NCBI RefSeq assembly: GCF_029873635.1
Contig: NC_080428.1
Span: forward strand, 66,495,101 to 66,559,100
Direction: 5' to 3'
Length of the DNA: 64,000 nucleotides
Source: Malania oleifera
Taxonomy: Eukaryota > Streptophyta > Magnoliopsida > Santalales > Ximeniaceae
Each line of letters begins with the position of its first letter. Position 1 is the stretch's first letter. Below the pieces are notes generated by a model. It ran no database searches. It saw only the letters and a list, made by a program, of their open reading frames with translations, and was not told where the DNA came from. The translations under genes and the position numbers were made by a program. Of the stretch, positions 58,463 through 64,000 are shown one piece after another.

Positions 58463-60782
58463 TGGTGAGGTTAGAGTTACTGCTAGTGTGCAGAATTTTT
58501 ATTTGTTAATGAAGGATTGTGGTTTGAGAGATCTCCCCTTAGGGAATGCTTCTTTAACTTGGTTTGTAAGTGGGGCTAGAGCAGTAGCTAGCAGATTGGA
58601 TAGATTCTTGTTTTGTAGAAGTGGTAGGATGAATTTCATAATCTTTTCCGAGGTGTTTTCCCAAGGACTACTTCCTATCATTACCCTATTTTGTTGGAAT
58701 CTAGTAAGGTGTCTTTGGGTCCCTACTCCTTCTAGGTTCAAGAATTTGTGGTTGGACCATGCGACCTTAAGCCTTTGGTTAGGGATACTTCGGGAGAGGG
58801 AATGAAGAGGGGTTGGGAAGGGTTTAGATTCATGAGGAAATTGAAGCGTTTGAAGGAGAAATTGGAAGTTTGGAATAAGGAGGTGTTTGGTGATGTTAGA
58901 ATTAGAAAATCTAGCCTTTTGAGTGGGTTTTCTTCCTTGAGTAGGACGGAGGAGGAGATTAATCTCTCAAAAAGCAAGGAGGCAAGAAGAGTTTCTCTAA
59001 AGAATGATCTGGAAGAGGCGATCTTAAGGAAAGGAGGAGTTGGAGGCAAAAGACCAAATATAAATGGGTCAAAGAAGGTGATTGTAAACTTTGCTTTTTT
59101 TTTTTTTTTAAATTTTTTCATAGGCCGACTAATGGGAAAAAGAGTAAAAACTTGATTATGGAGTTGGATGTAGGGGTTGAGAGAGTCATTAATGACCATT
59201 ATCAGATTGTATCTATGATTACTAATTTATTTCATAAAGCATTTAGAGGAGGACTATTGTCCACCGATGATAAGAGTGGTTAAAGTGGAATCCCATAACC
59301 GAAGAAAAAATGGGTTGGTGAGAGAGACCTTTCGATGAGGAGGAAGTAAAGAGGGTGGTTTTTGGGATGGAAAGGGATAAAGCCTCAGGTCTCATTTTAA
59401 TATTAGTTTCTTCCTAGACTGTTGGGAGGTTATTAAGGATGATTTGTTGAAAGTCTTTACTGATTTTTACTGGAATGGTATCTTGAGCAAGAGCATTAAT
59501 TCCTTTTTTTTTAAGTGTTGGTGCTTAAGAAATCCAGATCTATCAAGATAGAGGATTTTAGATATATTAGTCTTGCCTTTGGTGTTTGTAAGATTATCTC
59601 TGAAGTTTTAGTATTAGGTTGAGTATGGTGCTTAATGAGACTATCTCTAGTGCTCAAAGTTCATTTGTTTCCTTTGAGTGGGGGACGCAAATGGTGGGTG
59701 TTGTTCTGGTGGCTAATAAGGTGGTGGAGGATATTCATAGAAATAGGAAGAGGGGGTTTGTTTTCAAATTAGATTTTGAGAAAGCTTATGATAGAGTCAG
59801 TTGGAGCTTCTTGGATATAGTCTTTGCAAGAAAGGGTTTGGTGAGTGGTGGCATCAGTGGATTATAGGTTGTTTGTCTAATGTGTGTTTTTCAATGATTA
59901 TGAATGGTGAGCCCAAAACTTGGTTTAGTGCTTCGAGGGACATTAGACAAGGATCTTTTGTCCCCCTTTTTGCTTGTCCTAGTAGCTAATGTATTGAGTA
60001 GGATGGTAGATAGGGGGTTGGTGAGAGGATTAGAAGTGGGGAGAGAGGGAGTGATGGTTTCATTTTCAGTTTGTTGATGACACTATATTCTTTCTAGATG
60101 ATCATAGCCTTTCTTTCAGGAGAATCTTAGGTATTCTTCAAATATTCAAGAGGGTGTCTGAGGTTAAAATTAATATAGAGAAAAGTGGTTTAGCATCTAT
60201 AAATGTGCTTGTTGAGCCTGCTAGTGAGTGGGCTTCTGATTTGGGGTTTGGTTTATTGGGTTGGCCTTTGACTACTTAGGGGTTCTTTAGAGGGGAATCT
60301 TAGGGCTGTGGATTTTTGGAATCTAGTAGTGAGAAAGGTGACTCAGAGATTAGACAGTTGGAAGGGGGCTCTTTTCTCTTTTGGGGGTAAGAATCACTCT
60401 TATTCAGGCTTGTCTTTTTAGCGTTTTGTTTTTTTCTTGTTTGTTTTTAAGATTCTAGTGGAGATTGCTAGTAAGCTCGAGAGAATTATGAGAAAATTCT
60501 TGTGGTTTGATGTGGGGGGTCATAGGACCACTTAGTGAGTTGGGGAGAGGTATGTAGGTCTAAAAAGGAGGGGGTTGGTAAGTTGGTGTCTAGAAACACT
60601 ACTCTTTTAGTTGAATGGTTATGGTGCTTCCCCCATAAGATTCTTCCCTTTGACATAAAGTAATAAGAAAGGTTGGGTTGGAAGGGAATGGGTGGGATAG
60701 CCAATGCTAGTTTAAGATGTTCTTATGGAGTCCATGGGGGTCTATTTATCCCTTTAACACTCGCACTAAATTTGAGGTTTTT

Positions 60783-60796
60783 GGGGGGGGGGGGGG
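60783..60796 (+). repeat. 14-G homopolymer in L1
   Basis: Run of 14 G after the LRF block of the L1 post-RT region. Confidence 0.9.
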
Positions 60797-63248
60797 TCTT
60801 GGATTCGTTTCTGGAAAGACCCATGGTTGGGGAGTGCTTCATTTTCCACATCTTTCCCTTGAATCTTTTGATTGAGTTGAGAGTAGAATAGAGCCATTTC
60901 TTTCTTTGCTGGTGATTTGAGTAGTCCTTTCGTTCTTGGAATCTCCATTCCAGGAGACCTCTTAACGATAGGGAGTTGGTGGAGTTGTCATCCTTTTTTT
61001 CTTATTGAATAATTGTGATCTTCTTTGGAGGGGGATGTTTGTTCTTTTTGCAGGTAGGCATGTTTCCTTCATCGTGCCGGGGAAGGAGGAGTTTGTTTGG
61101 GTGATGATATTGTGCGAAGTGAGTGGAGGAATTGAGGGGTCAAAGGGCTCCTATCTTCAGAGATGAGGTTCGCTCTGTGAGTCTGTAGATTCTTTCAAAC
61201 TGCAAAGGCAAATTTGGACGATTGAAGAAGGACAATATAGAAGGGAGGAGGCAAGAAGTGCGCATCTTTATGAGAGAGCAAATCTTGGGGTGGAGGGCTT
61301 TCCTTGTAGCCTTTCTGTACGTGTCAAATGGCCAAGAATGAAGTTGTAGACATCCATAGGGTTAGATTAGGTGCTTCAAGTGTGGATCCACAGACATACA
61401 AAGGTTAAGGGAATGTGACAGCAAGCCAAAGGTGTTCCAGAGGCTCTCAACAAGTGTCTCCTTTGCCGACGTGCTCAGAGGTGCTTCGGTGACAAAGTTG
61501 GCTCAAGTAGAGGAGATCAATTCTTGTAGTCGTAAGGATTTAGGGGATTGTTTCCTAAACAACTCCATGTTTAAAGCGGCTAACAGATAACGAAGGTGGT
61601 TTTTTAAATTTTAAATCTTCTAGTGGTTTAAAGGCTTGGGAGTTGGTGGATCTTTAGCTCAAAAGCCCATTTTTTATGGGTTAAAGAAACCCAAGTTCAT
61701 ATGGGTTGAGACTTGAGCCCAATCAAAGCTATGGCATTGGCAAAACCAAGGGGGGAGTTCTAGGCCTTCCTAATACTAGGTTGGATAATAATGTTGGACG
61801 GAAGTTTAAAGTCACCATTGATGGAGTTAAAACAGATGCTAAGTGCCCAACGAATGTCACTTCTTCAAACAATGGGGAGGAAACTAACATTTTAGGTAGG
61901 GACTCTCAGCATGCTCCATGGGATTTCAATTTCACCTTAATCAATCATTTTTCTCCCTTACACTTAGTTCTTGAGGAGAAACAAAAGGCTTTGCCAGAAT
62001 GGGAACAAGACTACGATTCTTCTTTCAATTTGCAAGGCCAGTTGAGCAATATTTGTGAGTCTGAGAAGGAATTTCTAGTTGGTTAGTGGAGAGACATTTT
62101 TGAACTTGCAGAAGAGAATAGATTGATACAACTTCTTTGAATGGAAGATTGGAGATGAAGATGAGGTAGGCTTGGGTCAAAATGTAAATGTTGAAAATAA
62201 TACTCAATAGTTGGAGAAAGATTGTAAACATTAGAATTCTGAATTTGTGTAAGCAGGTAAGATTTTTTTGATCACTGTTTTGATAAGATGATGGCCTTAA
62301 GTGATAAGCGGTCTTTGCCTTTTGACCTTGAGCTTAATATCTTTTAGCGGATGATGTAGTTGTACCTTCTTTGGGTGTCCGAGGGGTTAATTTTATTAAG
62401 GTAGACTTTCCTATGGAGGATCCGTGTTCCTTGAGTGTTATCCTTCCCCTTCTTGCTCATTTTCTTCTTCCTTATGTTACTTTATGCCAGAAAGAGGATT
62501 CTCTTAGGAGGGAGGGCTGTGGGTTTAGCTCTAGGGGAGTTGAGAGAGACTATAAAGACTTGCAAGAACTCCTAGAAGACCTAGGCTTGAAATTAGTAGA
62601 TCCCATAGGTAAGGAGGTGAGGTTGGGTTTAAACCCTCTAACTAATGAGAGAAAGAAGAAGAAAATGCAAAAGACTATAGAAAGTCTGGTTTCGTTCGAT
62701 TAATTATGAGGATGGTAAGGGTGGTGCATGTTAAATTACGAAGATTATTAGTTGGAATACGCGAGGTCTAGGTGGTGTTAGGAAGAGGAGAAGAGGAGCT
62801 TTGTTAAGGAAGTTTTGTCTAGGTATTCCTTGAATATTGTTCTGATCCAAGAAACTAAATTGGAAATGATAAATAGGGGATTGTCAAAAGCATTTGGGGT
62901 GGTCGTTGTAGGGAATGGGACCTTTTTACCTTCTTGGGGTTCTCCTATGTGTATTTCCCTTTTCTGGTTTAGTTGAAGTGAGAGGTAGAGGTCAATGGTG
63001 GGTCTCCTTCATGTATGGTCTTTATATACCAACCCTTAGGAGTTCTTTCTAAGATGAGCTTTATTATGTTTATGATTTTTGCTCCCCCTAGGTGGATTGT
63101 GTGTTTGGAGATTTTAATGCGTTGAGGTTTTTGGGGGAGAAGATGGGGAGGGTTAACTACTTGTATGCAGCAAGTTGACCTGCTTATTTGGGGAGTGCCA
63201 TATAAGAGATCCCTCTTTGGGGAATGCTATATTTACTTGGTTCCCAAG

Positions 63249-63283
63249 CCCCCCCCCTCCCCCGCTGAGGGGGGGGGGGGGGG
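63249..63283 (+). repeat. C-rich then 15-G homopolymer in L1
   Basis: Nine C, T, five C, then GCTGA and 15 G (63269-63283). The two arms are complementary and could form a hairpin. Confidence 0.9.
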
Positions 63284-63816
63284 TTGCTAGCATGCTTGAT
63301 AGGTTTCGATTCTGTAATGAGTGGGAGGGCGGATTTTCTAACATCTCCCAAGCTGTTCTCCCAAGACGTACTTTTGATCAATTCCCTATTATATTGGAAG
63401 CAAGAAGGGTTTCTTGGGGTCCCGTGACTTTTAGGCTAATGGTGAGGAGTTCTTGGCAAGAGGAGTTGGAGAGAGGTTGGGAAGGGCTCAAGTTCATGAA
63501 GAAGTTAAAACGTGTTAAGGGGAAATTGAAAGTATGGAATAAGGAGGTATTGGGTGATGTTAGAATTAGAAAATCCAGCATTTCAAGTGAGTTGTATTCT
63601 TTCGATAGAAAGGAAGAGGAGATCAATCTCTCGGAGAGTGAGGCAAAATGGATTTCTTTGAAGAATGAATTGGAAGAGGTGATTTTAAAGGAAATGAGGA
63701 GTTGGAGGCAAAAGACCAAATTTGAATGGGCTGGAGATGGTGATTGTAATTTTGGTTTCTTTCATAGGCTAGCAAATAGGAAAATGAGAAAGGATTTGAT
63801 TGGGGAATTGGGTTTT

Positions 63817-63834
63817 GGGGGGGGGGGGGGGGGG
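63817..63834 (+). repeat. 18-G homopolymer in L1
   Basis: Run of 18 G; the sister copy near 59.16 kb has a short non-homopolymer sequence here. Confidence 0.9.
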
Positions 63835-64000
63835 AAGGGGAATTATCATTGATTCTAGTTGGCTTGCCTCTGCGGTCACTAATTTCTTTGATAATTTGTA
63901 TTCTGAGGAGGATTTTTGTAGATCGATGGCTGAGGGGTTGGAGTGGAATCCCATTTATGGAGATTAGTTGCGATTGTTAGAGAGACTTTTTGATGAGGAG

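Larger units (their letters stand above)
57966..61050 (+). mobile_element. L1-type LINE, plus strand, nearly full ORF2
   Basis: Starts in the endonuclease (MMIVSWHVKGLGGIRKRSFI at about 57974), continues through LRDLPLGNASLTWF and SRLDRFLF (58.5-58.6 kb), the pre-RT KEKLEVWNKEVFGDVRIRKS region (58.85 kb), RT with VFKLDFEKAYDRVSW (59.76-59.81 kb), a QFVDDTIFF-like active site (60.07 kb), and a RIMRKFLWF block (60.49 kb) to the post-RT region near 61.0 kb. ORF1 and the 3' tail are absent. Multiple frame changes; contains G-runs at 58099, 58450 and 60783. Confidence 0.82.
49889..64000 (+). other. APC2 intron 10 (at least 14.1 kb within the window)
   Basis: Starts at the donor CAG|GTGCGT after the NFWPPIQ block. 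In Arabidopsis the next residues are DEPLELPGPVDKLLSDYA, from memory; I find no such coding sequence on the plus strand up to 64000. Contents: purine-rich DNA, a copia fossil, a Ty3 fragment and L1 LINEs. Either the intron is longer than 14 kb or the gene is interrupted; the window cannot decide. Confidence 0.6.
61050..64000 (+). mobile_element. L1-type LINE, plus strand, with ORF1 region; continues past window
   Basis: 61.05-62.70 kb has the character of plant L1 ORF1 (a VPGKEEFVW block near 61.08 kb, and the frames at 61706-62086 and 62371-62703). ORF2 follows: endonuclease from ISWNTRGLGGVRKRR (62.75 kb), CHIRDPSLGNAIFTWF (63.2 kb), KLKVWNKEVLGDVRIRKS (63.53 kb), and WRQKTKFEWAGDGDCNFGFF (63.7 kb). 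It is close to the previous copy, so from the same subfamily. Frame changes are present; G-runs at 63269 and 63817. Confidence 0.8.

Noticed and set aside
61706-62703. Host gene encoding two hypothetical proteins
   Set aside because: Position directly upstream of an L1 ORF2 and the surrounding character fit a decayed L1 ORF1 region better.
1-64000. CRISPR array, tRNA or rRNA genes, bacterial operons
   Set aside because: No regularly spaced repeats with unique spacers, no cloverleaf sequence and no rRNA words were seen; the content is plant nuclear.

Overview
The window is nuclear DNA of a seed plant, most likely a eudicot. The evidence is AT-rich intergenic DNA, genes with canonical GT-AG introns, three plant-type host genes, and dense plant transposable elements (copia and Ty3 LTR elements, L1- and RTE-type LINEs, Au-type SINEs, a TRIM, hAT-type non-autonomous elements). 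I see no bacterial or organellar features, no tRNA or rRNA gene and no CRISPR array.

Host genes. (1) 6285-19234, minus strand: a complete two-exon gene for a mitochondrial carrier of the plant uncoupling-protein type, closest from memory to Arabidopsis UCP3. Its single 12,026-bp intron holds most of the 6.8-18.9 kb transposon material. (2) 29723-33144, plus strand: a complete three-exon SABATH S-adenosylmethionine-dependent carboxyl methyltransferase of 350 residues, nearest to the loganate methyltransferase/At5g38020 type. (3) 41187 onward, plus strand: APC2, the cullin-like subunit of the anaphase-promoting complex. Ten exons (668 codons) are visible. The last roughly 200 residues are not found before the window ends, so intron 10 runs at least 14.1 kb or the gene is interrupted.

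Layout. 1-6.2 kb: no gene; MITE-like sequence and two RTE LINE fragments. 6.3-19.2 kb: UCP3 with its intron (L1 3' end, a 300-bp TRIM with exact 5-bp target duplication, a reverse-strand RNase H fragment, and a Ty3 chromovirus-like fossil at about 10.96-18.64 kb that has itself received two L1s and a SINE). 19.2-29.6 kb: RTE fragment, AT-rich DNA, an old LTR complex (22.1-27.3 kb) with a 1.75-kb SIRE-like copia LTR inside it, then a decayed AT-rich tandem array (27.5-28.6 kb) and a foldback element. 29.7-33.1 kb: SABATH gene with MITEs in its introns. 33.3-39.5 kb: copia fossil on the minus strand whose upstream LTR was split by a 1,025-bp hAT-like element. 41.2-49.9 kb: visible APC2 exons with SINEs, a 660-bp hAT-like element and short duplications in the introns. 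49.9-64 kb: APC2 intron 10, with a copia fossil (50.4-54.7 kb), a Ty3 fragment and three L1 LINE bodies carrying long G homopolymers.

The three host genes do not form a pathway: a mitochondrial carrier, a small-molecule methyltransferase and a cell-cycle ubiquitin-ligase subunit. I found no convincing new biological system. The most useful observations are the layered insertions with target-site evidence, the very large introns in two conserved genes, the repeated long G-runs in the L1 sequences, and the decayed tandem array.
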